A program made the translations under genes and the position numbers. A stretch of DNA of 64,000 nucleotides from an uncultured Prevotellaceae bacterium (lineage in GTDB: Bacteria; Bacteroidota; Bacteroidia; Bacteroidales; Bacteroidaceae), in contig CADCIB010000010.1 of NCBI GenBank assembly GCA_902801375.1, forward strand, positions 1-64,000, given 5' to 3'. Of the stretch, positions 1 to 9,292 are shown one piece after another. Each line of letters opens with the position of its first letter. Position 1 is the first letter of the stretch. The notes beneath the pieces were generated by a model. That model was given only the letters and a program-made list of their open reading frames with translations. It was not told the DNA's origin and made no database searches.

Positions 1-113
1 AAAGCGCGACTGAATTTTTGTCTACCCATAATTCTTAAATGACTTTGATAATTTAACATTTAAGGCGATCCATGAGTCAACCTATTTCAGTACAAGACAG
101 TCTTTTCTTTTGC
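1..113. other. Intergenic edge, no gene seen
   Basis: No convincing coding sequence, RNA or hairpin is visible between the window edge and the 3' end of the first gene. The stretch is AT-rich for its first 60 bases, as expected of intergenic DNA. Confidence 0.5.
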
Positions 114-1106
114 TCAGTCGCGGTAGAACCAGCCGATGATGCGGTTGAGCCAGGGCAGCGAGAAACGGAACCAACGGTAGGTGCTCACTTCCTTGCCGCC
201 GAAACGGAGGATGAACTCGCGCATGGGTGTCTTGCGGAAGGGTAGCCCCACGTCGAGGAAACGGAAATGGGCGTAGCCTTCGCGGTGGGCCAGGTTCATG
301 ACTTCCCAGATGGTGCGTGTGCCGGGGTGCAGGGTGGGGTAGGACTTGCGCTTGGAGGCCATCATCCAGAGATTGGCGTCGGTGCCTGAATAGATGCAAG
401 CGCACCCGCCCACGATCTTTTCCTGAAGCTTCACCACGAAGAGGCGGCAATGGCTGCTCTGCATGAGCAGCTGGAAATACTCCTCGGGTGGCATGTAGCG
501 GCGCACTTTCAGCGAGAAGAACCTTCGGAAGAGGCGGTAGAAACCGTGGAAGTCGGCCAGGTTTTTCACCTCCGTAAAGACCAGTGCGTTGCTCTCCACG
601 CGTTGCACGCGCTCCTTCATCTTCTCGGAAAGACGCTCTTCGGGAGCCTTCGAGTGGAGCGAATTGTGGATAGCCGACCAATGGACGGGGAAGTAGTTGT
701 GACGGCGGAGCGCCTTGTAGCCGAACATCTTCTGGCTGAGTTCCGACACCTCGATGTAGAGGCACATCTTACGTCGTAGCTTACGCGTTATCGCATTGAT
801 CATCAGGCTGAACACCCATTCGCGGTCAACATTTTCTTCATACTCGCCTTCGCCATAGATTCTGCCTTGCGTGAACAGGTAAGGAGGCATGAGCGACCCT
901 CTGCGGCGCAACATGGCCAGGAGGTGGGCCACCACCTGCCCGTCTTTTCGCGCCACCACCATATAGGGTTGCTGGCCTCGGGTCTGCTCCAAAATGCGGA
1001 ACAGCTCCGGGCTATGGAAGAACTCGCGAGTGCTCATCGGCGGCAGCTCGGCGCTCTTCGTGACAATCTCTATGTGATAGTTGTCGGTCATGCGGTCAAT
1101 CGACAT
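114..1106 (-). CDS. GNAT/FemAB-like acyltransferase
   Basis: A 330-residue cytoplasmic protein without signal peptide. The C-terminal half (about residues 160-300) has the look of an Acetyltransf_6/FemAB-like GNAT fold: a helix running KMKERVQRVE, a strand with FVVKLQEKIVGGCACIY, then a stretch containing WEVMNLAHREGYAHFRFLDVG, which resembles the acyl-donor side of this superfamily. Family members transfer aminoacyl or acyl groups in cell-envelope synthesis; the substrate here is unknown. The start used is MSIDRM; a second Met five codons later is possible, and the promoter just upstream leaves only about 5 nt of leader for the first start. It diverges from the PBP gene, which is compatible with an envelope role, but that is inference. 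Confidence 0.65.
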   Translation of the reverse strand: MSIDRMTDNYHIEIVTKSAELPPMSTREFFHSPELFRILEQTRGQQPYMVVARKDGQVVAHLLAMLRRRGSLMPPYLFTQGRIYGEGEYEENVDREWVFSLMINAITRKLRRKMCLYIEVSELSQKMFGYKALRRHNYFPVHWSAIHNSLHSKAPEERLSEKMKERVQRVESNALVFTEVKNLADFHGFYRLFRRFFSLKVRRYMPPEEYFQLLMQSSHCRLFVVKLQEKIVGGCACIYSGTDANLWMMASKRKSYPTLHPGTRTIWEVMNLAHREGYAHFRFLDVGLPFRKTPMREFILRFGGKEVSTYRWFRFSLPWLNRIIGWFYRD

Positions 1107-1114
1107 ATAATTTG

Positions 1115-1146
1115 CAAAAATAATGATTAATTAGGAAACTGCCAAA
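1115..1146 (-). promoter_or_regulatory. Promoter for the GNAT-like gene
   Basis: On the minus strand, TATTTTTG (1115-1122) matches the Bacteroidota -7 box TAnnTTTG, and TTTG (1143-1146) lies 20 bp upstream as the -33 box. The -7 box ends only 8 nt before the annotated start codon. Confidence 0.55.
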
Positions 1147-1194
1147 TGTTTCGGGGAAAAACCGCATCGTTAGCACGAAAAAAGTGAAAAAAGA

Positions 1195-1226
1195 TTTGCG
1201 TATTTCAAAAAAAAATTGTATCTTTG
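1195..1226 (+). promoter_or_regulatory. Promoter for penicillin-binding protein gene
   Basis: TTTG at 1195-1198, a 20-bp spacer and TATCTTTG at 1219-1226 match the Bacteroidota -33/-7 consensus. The predicted leader is about 20 nt. Confidence 0.75.
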
Positions 1227-1250
1227 CAGTGAAATTAAAAACAGTCAGAA

Positions 1251-3557
1251 ATGAGGAAAAAACTGGTGAAAATCCTTTGGAGCTTGCTGGGCGGCGTAGT
1301 GTTGCTCTTGCTTTTGGGCTTTGTGGCCATCTGGAACGGATGGGTGGGTTACATGCCCGATATGGAGGATTTGCAGAACCCCGTGAGCCGCTCGGCCTCG
1401 CAGGTGTATTCGGCCGACGGGAAGATTCTCGGCGTGTGGAACTCCAACCGCGACAACCGCATCATGGTGGACTACAACAAGCTCTCGCCCAACCTCGTCT
1501 ACGCCCTCGTGGCTACGGAAGACGCGCGATTCTACGAGCATTCGGGCATCGACTTCCCAGCCCTCGGGAGAGCCATCGTGAAGCGTGGCATCATGGGGCA
1601 GAAGAGTGCCGGCGGTGGCAGCACCATCACCCAGCAGCTGGCCAAGCAGCTCTATTCGAAGAAGGCGCATAGCACGGTGGAACGCCTCTTGCAGAAACCC
1701 ATCGAGTGGGTCATCGCCATCAAGCTGGAGCGCAACTTCACCAAGGAGGAGATCATCGCTATGTACCTGAACTACTTCGACTTCCTTCATAACGCGGTGG
1801 GCATCAAGACGGCAGCTAACACTTATTTCAGCAAGGAGCCGAGCGAGCTGACTTTGGAGGAGAGCGCCACGCTGATAGGCCTCTGCAAGAACCCCTCATA
1901 CTTCAACCCGCGCCGATTCCCCGACCGTTGCAAGGAGCGCCGCAACGTGGTGATGGCGCAGATGGTGAAGGCGGGCTACCTGACTCAGGCGGAATACAAC
2001 CGCGTGAAGGACGGCGAGGTGAAGCTGAAGTTCCATCAGAGCGACCACAAGGAGGGCATCGCCACCTATTTCCGCGAGTTCATGCGCCAGTACCTGATGG
2101 CCGCGAAGCCCGACAAGAAGAACTACCCTTCGTGGAACCAGGCTCAGTATAGCATCGATTCCACCTATTGGGAGCGCGACCCGCTCTACGGCTGGTGCAA
2201 CAAGAACAAGAAGAAGAACGGCGAAAACTACAGCATCTACACCGATGGCCTGAAGATATTCACCACCATCGACAGCCGCATGCAGCAATATGCCGAGGAA
2301 GCGATGTTCCGCCATGTGGCCAAATATCTGCAGCCCGAATTCAACAAGGAAAACCGCCGCAAGGCCAATGCGCCCTACACCAGTGCGCTGTCGCAAAACG
2401 AGGTGAGGAGCATCTTGGAGCGCAGCATGCGGCAGAGCGAGCGCTACCGGGTGATGAAAGCCGCTGGGGCCACCGAGGGCGAAATCAAGCAAGCTTTCCG
2501 CACGCCGATAGAGATGAGCGTGCTGGCCTTCAACTATCGCGGGGAAATCGACACGCTGATGTCGCCGATGGACTCCATTCGCTACTACAAGAAGTTCCTG
2601 CGCTCGGGCTTCGTCAGCATGGACGCTCACACGGGAGCCGTCAAGGCCTACGTGGGCGGACTGGACTACACCCATTTCCAGTACGATATGGCCTTCATGG
2701 GCAGGCGGCAGGTGGGATCAACGACGAAACCCTACCTCTACGCCCTCTCGATGGAGAATGGTATGTCGCCCTGCGATGTGGCTCCCAACGTGCAACGCTC
2801 CTACGGCAACTGGACACCGCGCAACGGCAGCCGCGCACGCTACGGACAGATGGTGACGCTGAAGTGGGGACTGGCGCAGTCGAACAACTGGATTTCGGCC
2901 TACCTGATGAGTCGCATCAACCCCTCGCTCTTTGTGGAAACGCTCCGCAACTTCGGCATCAACACGCCAGACATCTACCCCTCTATCGTGCTCTGCCTGG
3001 GGCCCTACGAGGCCACCGTGGGTGAGATGGTGAGTGCCTACACCACATTTGCCAACCACGGAATCCACTGCGCCCCGATGTTCGTCACGAAGATTGAAGA
3101 CAACGAGGGCAATGTGCTGGCTTCGTTCCAGCCGCGCGTCAACGAGGTGATCAGCGAGGAGAGTGCCAACAAGATGCTCATCATGCTGCAAGGTGTGGTG
3201 GACGGGGGTACCGGCTCGCGCATGCGTTATAAATATAATGTGAAATGCCCGATGGGGGCTAAGACGGGAACCACCAACCGCAACTCCGACGCTTGGTTCA
3301 TGGGCTTCACGCCATCGCTCGTGAGCGGATGCTGGGTGGGCGGCGAGGACCGCGACATCCACTTCGACTCCACCAGCATGGGTCAGGGTGCCAACATGGC
3401 GCTGCCCATCTGGGCCTACTATATGCAGAAGGTGTTCGATGACAAGTCGCTCGGCTACGATCCCGAGGAGCAGTTCGACATTCCTGAAGGCTACGATCCT
3501 TGCGCTTCGCCCACCGACAAGTATGGATTGAATGGAATAGAAGAGGTCTACGAATAG
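1251..3557 (+). CDS. Class A penicillin-binding protein (PBP1A-type)
   Basis: Bifunctional peptidoglycan synthase of 768 residues, anchored by one N-terminal membrane segment (about residues 8-28) with both domains in the periplasm. The GT51 glycosyltransferase domain shows ATEDARFYEHSGID with catalytic Glu90 and the GGSTITQQLAKQ motif. The transpeptidase domain has all three penicillin-binding motifs: STTK with nucleophile Ser490, SNN at 544-546 and KTGT at 671. It polymerises lipid II and cross-links the stem peptides. It has its own promoter and a hairpin overlapping its stop codon, so it is probably transcribed alone. Length is normal for the family. The symbol (mrcA or ponA) is left out because paralogues cannot be told apart here. 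Confidence 0.95.
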   Translation: MRKKLVKILWSLLGGVVLLLLLGFVAIWNGWVGYMPDMEDLQNPVSRSASQVYSADGKILGVWNSNRDNRIMVDYNKLSPNLVYALVATEDARFYEHSGIDFPALGRAIVKRGIMGQKSAGGGSTITQQLAKQLYSKKAHSTVERLLQKPIEWVIAIKLERNFTKEEIIAMYLNYFDFLHNAVGIKTAANTYFSKEPSELTLEESATLIGLCKNPSYFNPRRFPDRCKERRNVVMAQMVKAGYLTQAEYNRVKDGEVKLKFHQSDHKEGIATYFREFMRQYLMAAKPDKKNYPSWNQAQYSIDSTYWERDPLYGWCNKNKKKNGENYSIYTDGLKIFTTIDSRMQQYAEEAMFRHVAKYLQPEFNKENRRKANAPYTSALSQNEVRSILERSMRQSERYRVMKAAGATEGEIKQAFRTPIEMSVLAFNYRGEIDTLMSPMDSIRYYKKFLRSGFVSMDAHTGAVKAYVGGLDYTHFQYDMAFMGRRQVGSTTKPYLYALSMENGMSPCDVAPNVQRSYGNWTPRNGSRARYGQMVTLKWGLAQSNNWISAYLMSRINPSLFVETLRNFGINTPDIYPSIVLCLGPYEATVGEMVSAYTTFANHGIHCAPMFVTKIEDNEGNVLASFQPRVNEVISEESANKMLIMLQGVVDGGTGSRMRYKYNVKCPMGAKTGTTNRNSDAWFMGFTPSLVSGCWVGGEDRDIHFDSTSMGQGANMALPIWAYYMQKVFDDKSLGYDPEEQFDIPEGYDPCASPTDKYGLNGIEEVYE

Positions 3558-3567
3558 GCCTCTTCTA
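3538..3567. terminator. Bidirectional hairpin terminator
   Basis: Nine-base stem TAGAAGAGG (3538-3546) and CCTCTTCTA (3559-3567) with a 12-nt loop. It overlaps the PBP stop codon and is followed by CTTTTCT on the plus strand. It sits between two convergent genes and could serve both. Confidence 0.6.
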
Positions 3568-3602
3568 CTTTTCTGATACGATGAAACAATTCTTGCTTTC
3601 CG

Positions 3603-4022
3603 CTACTCTTTTCGTGTGAACACGACCTTTGTGGGAATCTTCTGCCACTTGCGGTCGACGGGAAACTTCAGCGTGCTGCCGCCCTGATGCTTCCAGGTAT
3701 AGCTTCCGTCCTTTTCGAAGGTCAGCGTTGCTTGGAAATCCTCACTGCCGTAGTTGTTGACGAGGTCGAGCGTGGCGGTGTTCCCTTCTACTGTCGAGGA
3801 AACAATCGCCCACACATGGGTGGTCTGCGTGCTTCCCACGTAGCCGTCCATCTCGCCGAACACCTCTTGGCCGGGCACCACGATATTCTTCTCCTCGAGG
3901 TTCAGCTGAAGGAAGATCTTGTATTCCTCGTTTTCAAACTTTCCCACAAACGTGGAGTCAACTTGTGCGTGAAGGCCTGACATGCTGGCCAGGACAACTA
4001 TCAGCGAAACGATTCTTTTCAT
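3603..4022 (-). CDS. Small secreted protein of unknown function
   Basis: A 139-residue protein starting MKRIVSLIVVLASMSGLHAQ, a clear Sec signal peptide with a cleavage site after AxA-like HAQ. The mature part alternates short hydrophobic and polar stretches (KIFLQLNLEEKNIVV, ATLDLVNNYG, FQATLTFEKDGSYTWKHQ), which suggests an all-beta, lipocalin-like or small barrel fold, probably periplasmic or exported. I do not recognise the family. It follows queG by 64 bp on the same strand and may be the last gene of the pheS-led run, or have its own promoter that I could not see. Confidence 0.6.
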   Translation of the reverse strand: MKRIVSLIVVLASMSGLHAQVDSTFVGKFENEEYKIFLQLNLEEKNIVVPGQEVFGEMDGYVGSTQTTHVWAIVSSTVEGNTATLDLVNNYGSEDFQATLTFEKDGSYTWKHQGGSTLKFPVDRKWQKIPTKVVFTRKE

Positions 4023-4086
4023 TGTTTTTTCTTTTTTATTGTTGTTCTGTGGTGATCATAGGGTCCGTCAAATGTGATTGCCATTT

Positions 4087-5124
4087 TTATGACTCCGCAT
4101 CGCCGGAATGGTTTAATTGCTTTTCCTGGCTCACGGCACGGATGTTGCGCATGAGTCCCTCGTATTTTGCCCGTTTTACGGCGCTTCCCTTGAACAGCCG
4201 TCGGTAGTCGTCAGGCGTGAGGTGCTCCCATTGCTCGCACGTCATGCTCAGCAGCTCGGTTTTGGGTTGTAGCAGAGGTTCGCCGTTTGGTCGGGCAAAA
4301 CGATTCCAGGGACAGGCACGCTGGCAACGGTCGCATCCGTAGATGGTGTCGCCCATCAACTTCACCAAGTCAGAAGGGATTTTTCCGCGATTCTCAATGG
4401 TTTGGTAGGAGAGACACCTGCCTGCATTGAAAACGGGATGAGCCAATGCGCCTGTCGGGCAGGCATCTATGCATCGTGTACAGATGCCGCAACGGTTCTT
4501 CATCGGGGTGTCGTAGTGGTCGGTCTCCACGTTGAGAAGCAATTCTCCGAGAAAAAACATGCTTCCGCCACCCGAAGATTCTCCTTCGCGTGGAGGAATG
4601 ATGAGCTGGTGGTTTCTGCCCATCCATCCCAAGCCTGCTTTCTCCGCCCAATAGCGCTCAAGAATGGGAGCGGTGTCGGCAAAGGCACGATAGGGAACTG
4701 TCTGTAGCTTGTCTCCCTGAGTTTCGGGTGATTCGCCATCTGGCTCAAAGTACAAAGGCGAGAGAATAGCCTCGGCCAATTGATGGAGCTTCTGGCGCAT
4801 GATGTCGTGATAGTCTTGCCCCAGGGCATAGTCGGCCAACTGATATTCCCCATCGGGGAAACGTTTGCCCGGCGCGTAGTTCAGGGCCACGCACACAACG
4901 GTTTTCGCACCCTCCAAGAGCTGTCGGGGGTCGAGACGCTTTTCCAGATGGTTTTCCATATAGTGCATTTCCGCATGGTTGCCTTGTGAAAGCCATTGCC
5001 GGAAAAAGCCTGCCGTACTCTTGTCCACCATTTCAGCTCTCGCCATTCCACAAGCAGAAAAGCCGAGACGTAGGGCCTCAGCTTTTACCTTTTCTGACGA
5101 GAGTTTTCGTTTTTCTTCCATCAT
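4087..5124 (-). CDS. queG: Epoxyqueuosine reductase QueG
   Basis: A 345-residue cytoplasmic iron-sulfur, cobalamin-dependent reductase that carries out the last step of queuosine synthesis in tRNA, reducing epoxyqueuosine to queuosine. Two 4Fe-4S motifs are visible: CGICTRCIDACPTGAL and CDRCQRACPWNRF. The N-terminal DUF1730 part contains VVCVALNYAPGKRFP and YALGQDYHDIMRQKL, characteristic of the family. The length is close to the usual 310-380. The start has two adjacent Met codons and either could be used. It lies 31 bp downstream of the polysaccharide deacetylase gene on the same strand, a positional rather than functional association. Confidence 0.93.
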   Translation of the reverse strand: MMEEKRKLSSEKVKAEALRLGFSACGMARAEMVDKSTAGFFRQWLSQGNHAEMHYMENHLEKRLDPRQLLEGAKTVVCVALNYAPGKRFPDGEYQLADYALGQDYHDIMRQKLHQLAEAILSPLYFEPDGESPETQGDKLQTVPYRAFADTAPILERYWAEKAGLGWMGRNHQLIIPPREGESSGGGSMFFLGELLLNVETDHYDTPMKNRCGICTRCIDACPTGALAHPVFNAGRCLSYQTIENRGKIPSDLVKLMGDTIYGCDRCQRACPWNRFARPNGEPLLQPKTELLSMTCEQWEHLTPDDYRRLFKGSAVKRAKYEGLMRNIRAVSQEKQLNHSGDAES

Positions 5125-5155
5125 CCTTCCTCCATCAATCTTCAGTCCTCATCTC

Positions 5156-5773
5156 TTACTTTTCCTCCAAAATCCGGAACGCATACCCTTGCTCTTTCAG
5201 CCAGTCAATGCTTTCGGGCAGGGCGGTGCGCAGCTTGTCGATGCTTTTGAGCGAGTCGTGGAAGGTGATGATGGAACCGTTGCGGGCGTAGCGTTTCACG
5301 TTGTTCACCACATCTTCGGCCGTGAGCCATTTGCTGTAGTCGCGTGTCACCAAATCCCACATCACGATGCGGAAATCCTTTTTCAACCAGTAGTAGACAC
5401 TATGGCGCAACCACCCGTGTGGCGGACGGAAGAGGTGGGAGTGGATCAGCTCGTTGGCTTTGTAGGTGTTGATGATGTAGGTTGTCGTCCAATGCTTGAA
5501 TCCACCCAGATGGTTCATCGTGTGGTTGCCCACCTGATGGCCTGCGGCCACAATCTGCTCGTAGAGGTGAGGGTATTTCCTGACGTTGTCGCCCACCATA
5601 AAAAACGTAGCCTTGATAGCATATCGGTCGAGCGTTTCCAGGATGAACGGCGTGCATTCGGGTATGGGCCCGTCGTCGAAGGTCAGGTAAACTGCCTTTT
5701 CCTTGGGGTCCATACGCCACGTTGCACTAGGATAGAGCCATCGCAGCCATCGGGCAGGTTGTTCGATGAACAT
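5156..5773 (-). CDS. NodB-type polysaccharide deacetylase
   Basis: A 205-residue protein with the NodB homology domain of carbohydrate esterase family 4. Motif 1 is TFDDGP, with the catalytic base and first metal Asp. Motif 2 is HTMNH, giving the two metal-binding His residues. Motif 3 is RPPHGW, and late motifs WDLVTRDYS and ITFHDS are also present. Family members remove N- or O-acetyl groups from peptidoglycan, chitin-like or surface polysaccharides, using a divalent metal. There is a short hydrophobic N-terminus (MFIEQPARWLRWLY) but no clear signal peptide, so the location is uncertain. It is in the run from pheS to queG, 25 bp after the DUF2723 gene. Confidence 0.9.
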   Translation of the reverse strand: MFIEQPARWLRWLYPSATWRMDPKEKAVYLTFDDGPIPECTPFILETLDRYAIKATFFMVGDNVRKYPHLYEQIVAAGHQVGNHTMNHLGGFKHWTTTYIINTYKANELIHSHLFRPPHGWLRHSVYYWLKKDFRIVMWDLVTRDYSKWLTAEDVVNNVKRYARNGSIITFHDSLKSIDKLRTALPESIDWLKEQGYAFRILEEK

Positions 5774-5798
5774 TATCTAAAGATGAGAGAATTGCCAA

Positions 5799-8700
5799 TC
5801 ACTCGTACGATCCGCCAAGAGCCTCATAGCCCTGAGCCGCCTTCTGGAACTTCTCGGTCAGCTCGTTGCCAAACTTCTCGTCGAAGTCCATTGCCAGATC
5901 GGCGCATTGCCGCATCACGTAGAGGTGCATCATACACTCGCGCTTGTAGCTCTGCATGGTGTTGAAGCCTAACGACTCGTACCAGGCAAGGTATTGCTGT
6001 GAGTTCTTGAACACAGCGTTCATGATGCGTTGCGCATCCTTCATTTGGCCTAACTTTCCGTAGCTCCAAGCCATTTCAGTGGCACCGTTCATGAAAGTGT
6101 AAGGCACGTTGTAGGCGGGAATCATCTTGTCGCAATACTTCAGGGCCTTCAGGGCTTTGTCGTTCTTGCCTTCAAGCACAAGGTTCTTGCACAACTGAGC
6201 GAACAGGTGGCGGTGAGTGCCGCACATGCGTAGCACCGTCTCGTCGAGATAGAGTCCCGGCTTCTCCAGACCGCCATACTTGAAGCGCGTCATCACGTTG
6301 TTGTAGACCTTCTCCGTGTCGAAGTCAAGGGCGTTGTTGCCCGTTGTGGTGAACGGCGTGATGCGGTAGGCCAAGCCCTCCTGCACGAAGTTGTCGCCCA
6401 AGTTCATGTAGTTTTCCGAACCAACGGTCATAGCCACGTAGATGGGGCGTGTCCAGTTGGCGTTGGCTATCATCTCGAGCATCATCAGGTCGCCCTTGTA
6501 CAAAGCACGCTTTCCAGCCAACGAGATAATCATCTTGTCGGGAATGGAGTCGGTGGCCATCATCATGCCACTCTTGCGAACGGCTTCCTTGTCGATGGTC
6601 ATGTAGAGCGTGTCGGTGGGGATGAAGTGCATGTCGGGATTGTCGGAGCGCACCCATTTGTCGAGGACATTCTTCAGTTCGAACGGCTCCTTTCCGAAGG
6701 TTTCCACTGCCTGTTCGTAGTTCTCAGCGTAGAACTCCATTACCTGCTCCTTCACGGCAGGATTGATTTCAATATAGTCGTTGGTACCGTTGCAATAGTC
6801 GATACGCGGCCAGGTGATGGGTAGCGATGGCGAATCATAGGCCGGGCGCACCATCTGGTCGATATACCAGTCGGTCTGCAGATAGCTCAGGTTACATACA
6901 CGGGCATCGGTACGCACGCCTTCGGCATCCTGGTTGTACCAGAGCGGGAAGGTGTCGTTGTCGCCGTTGGTGTAGATAATGGGGTAGCCCTCGTCTTGTA
7001 GCGACATCAGATAGTTCTGACCGAAGTCGCGGCAGCAATAGCGGCCCGAGCGGTCGTGGTCGTCCCAAGTCTGCGAAGCCATCTGAATGGGTACAATCAT
7101 GCACACTACAGCTACGGCTGCGGCGATGAGTGTCGGGTTGATGCCCTTGAGCCATTTCTTCAGCTGGTCGTAGATGGCGGCCACACCCATTCCGCACCAG
7201 ATGGCGAAGGCGTAGAACGAACCTGCATAGGCATAGTCGCGCTCACGTGGCTGGTTGGGTGTTTGGTTCAAATAAACTACGATGGCCAGACCCGTCATGA
7301 AGAACAGGAAGAATACCACCCAGAACTGACGAATGCCTCTCTGTCCGCGATAAGCCTGCCAGAACAAGCCCAGCAAGCCTAAGAGCAGGGGCAGACAATA
7401 GAACACATTGTGGCCTTTGTTCTGCTTCAGGTCGTCGGGCAGCAAGTCTTGGTTGCCCAGACGTGCATTGTCGATGAACGAGAATCCCGTCAGCCAGTTG
7501 CCGTGCTCCAGTTCGCCATTGCCCTGAACGTCGTTCTGACGTCCGGCAAAGTTCCACATGAAGTAGCGCCAATACATGAAGTTGCATTGGTAGGAGAGGA
7601 AGAAGAAGATGTTCTCCATCTGCGACGGCATGTGAACCGTCACCATCTCACCGCAACGGTCGTAAGGAACATCACTTCCCGACGGCAGCCACGAGGGCGC
7701 ACCGCTCATCCAGCTCTCATAAGACTGTGCGTGGGCGCGGTCGTACATGCGCGGGAACAGCATATTTTGCGCATACTTATAGTCGCTCTTGTGTGTGACG
7801 ATGAAGTAGGAATCCTTCTCGTCTTGAGAGGCTTTTTCCTTGCGTTGCCAGATGGGAGCTCCGTCCACCACATGTGGCTTGCAATACTCGCCGTCGCGCA
7901 CGAAATCCACTTCCGAAGTGTAGGCCTGGCCGTAGAACAACGGACGGTTGCCATACTGGTCACGGCCGAGATAGGTACCCAGGGTGAAGATATCCTCTGG
8001 AGAGTTTTGGTCCATCGGCGGGTTGGCCGACGAACGAATCACAATCACCCCATACGTAGAATAACCAATCATCAGCATCAGCATGCAGAGCAGCGTGGTG
8101 TTCTTCACGCGGGCCGACACCTTAATATAATTATCTTTATTGACTACACCCCATTTCTTTGGAATGAGAAACATTGTCCAGCCAACCAGAAAGGCTGCGA
8201 TAATTGAGAATACATTTACTACTGTAACCCAAAAACCTGTTCTTTGCGTAATATTTTGGGGATTAGGTATTCCATTCCATAAGAAAAGACCGATAATTGA
8301 TAAGATGACGACACCGATGATGAGTGCCGACCAGCCGTAGCCGTAGAACGGAATGCCCAGCATACCCACGGCAGCGAGGAACGAGATGTTCTGCATGAAC
8401 GGGTTCTTGTCGCGCTGGCTTTCGTAAATGGCCCAGATGACAATGGCCACTAACAGGATGATATAGATAATGAGGCCCGTGTTGAACGGCATTCCCAGTG
8501 TGTTGACGAAGAACAGCTCGAAGGCTCCGCCAACGGTGATGATACCCGGCACCACGCCATACAGGATGGCGGCCACGATGACGAACGAGATACAGAGGGC
8601 AATGAGCGAACCTTTCAGGTTGGCATTCGGGTACCTCTTATAATAATAGACCAACACGATGGCGGGTACGCACAGCAGGTTCAGCAGGTGAACGCCGATA

Positions 8701-9260
8701 CTGAGCCCTGTGATGTAGGTGATCAGCACCAGCCAACGGTCGGAGTGTGGCTCGTCCGCGTGATCTTCCCATTTCAGGATAAGCCAGAACACAAGAGCCG
8801 TCAAAGCTGACGAATAGGCGTAGACCTCACCCTCCACAGCCGAAAACCAGAAGGTGTCGCTGAAGGTGTAGATCAGCGCGCCCACCAAACCTGATGCCTC
8901 AATGGCGATGAGCTTCGAGAGCGGCATTTGTCCTTCCTCATTGAAGATAAGCTTGCGCGTCAGGTGTGTGATGCTCCAGAAAAGGAACAAGATGCACGAG
9001 GCAGAAAGCAACGCGCTCATGATGTTCACCATACGAGCCACCTGTGAAGGGTCGCTGACGAACTGCGAGAAAAGGTTGGCCGTGAGCATGAAAAACGGTG
9101 CGCCCGGCGGGTGACCCACTTCCAGCTTGTAGCCAGTTACGATAAACTCCGGACAGTCCCAGAACGAAGCTGTCGGCTCGATGGTGCTGCAATAGACGAA
9201 GGCGGCTATCAGGAAAGCTACCCATCCCAGCACGTTGTTCACTAATTTGAATTGTTTCAT
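5799..9260 (-). CDS. Large DUF2723 membrane protein, GT-C-like (TMEM260 family)
   Basis: A 1153-residue inner-membrane protein. The N-terminal part (about 1-430) has roughly ten membrane segments, and the first periplasmic loop carries WDCPEFI and GHPPGAPFFML, the signature of DUF2723. More membrane segments lie near residues 620-740. The C-terminal 400 residues are soluble, starting near YIIYTNGDNDTFPLWYNQ, and end in helical-repeat-like sequence. Acidic residues in the first loop are typical of GT-C glycosyltransferases, and the human member TMEM260 is a protein O-mannosyltransferase. A role in Bacteroidota protein O-glycosylation is inference. It lies 32 bp after pheS and 25 bp before the deacetylase gene, in one apparent transcription unit. 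Confidence 0.8.
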   Translation of the reverse strand: MKQFKLVNNVLGWVAFLIAAFVYCSTIEPTASFWDCPEFIVTGYKLEVGHPPGAPFFMLTANLFSQFVSDPSQVARMVNIMSALLSASCILFLFWSITHLTRKLIFNEEGQMPLSKLIAIEASGLVGALIYTFSDTFWFSAVEGEVYAYSSALTALVFWLILKWEDHADEPHSDRWLVLITYITGLSIGVHLLNLLCVPAIVLVYYYKRYPNANLKGSLIALCISFVIVAAILYGVVPGIITVGGAFELFFVNTLGMPFNTGLIIYIILLVAIVIWAIYESQRDKNPFMQNISFLAAVGMLGIPFYGYGWSALIIGVVILSIIGLFLWNGIPNPQNITQRTGFWVTVVNVFSIIAAFLVGWTMFLIPKKWGVVNKDNYIKVSARVKNTTLLCMLMLMIGYSTYGVIVIRSSANPPMDQNSPEDIFTLGTYLGRDQYGNRPLFYGQAYTSEVDFVRDGEYCKPHVVDGAPIWQRKEKASQDEKDSYFIVTHKSDYKYAQNMLFPRMYDRAHAQSYESWMSGAPSWLPSGSDVPYDRCGEMVTVHMPSQMENIFFFLSYQCNFMYWRYFMWNFAGRQNDVQGNGELEHGNWLTGFSFIDNARLGNQDLLPDDLKQNKGHNVFYCLPLLLGLLGLFWQAYRGQRGIRQFWVVFFLFFMTGLAIVVYLNQTPNQPRERDYAYAGSFYAFAIWCGMGVAAIYDQLKKWLKGINPTLIAAAVAVVCMIVPIQMASQTWDDHDRSGRYCCRDFGQNYLMSLQDEGYPIIYTNGDNDTFPLWYNQDAEGVRTDARVCNLSYLQTDWYIDQMVRPAYDSPSLPITWPRIDYCNGTNDYIEINPAVKEQVMEFYAENYEQAVETFGKEPFELKNVLDKWVRSDNPDMHFIPTDTLYMTIDKEAVRKSGMMMATDSIPDKMIISLAGKRALYKGDLMMLEMIANANWTRPIYVAMTVGSENYMNLGDNFVQEGLAYRITPFTTTGNNALDFDTEKVYNNVMTRFKYGGLEKPGLYLDETVLRMCGTHRHLFAQLCKNLVLEGKNDKALKALKYCDKMIPAYNVPYTFMNGATEMAWSYGKLGQMKDAQRIMNAVFKNSQQYLAWYESLGFNTMQSYKRECMMHLYVMRQCADLAMDFDEKFGNELTEKFQKAAQGYEALGGSYE

Positions 9261-9292
9261 TCTTATGGGTTGTTTTTAGATTCGTGGAGGGA

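Noticed and set aside
3581-3619. A 12-codon frame reading MKQFLLSATLFV then stop, like the start of a signal peptide.
   Set aside because: Too short, overlaps the 3' end of the convergent gene, and has no promoter; it may be chance or a small remnant.
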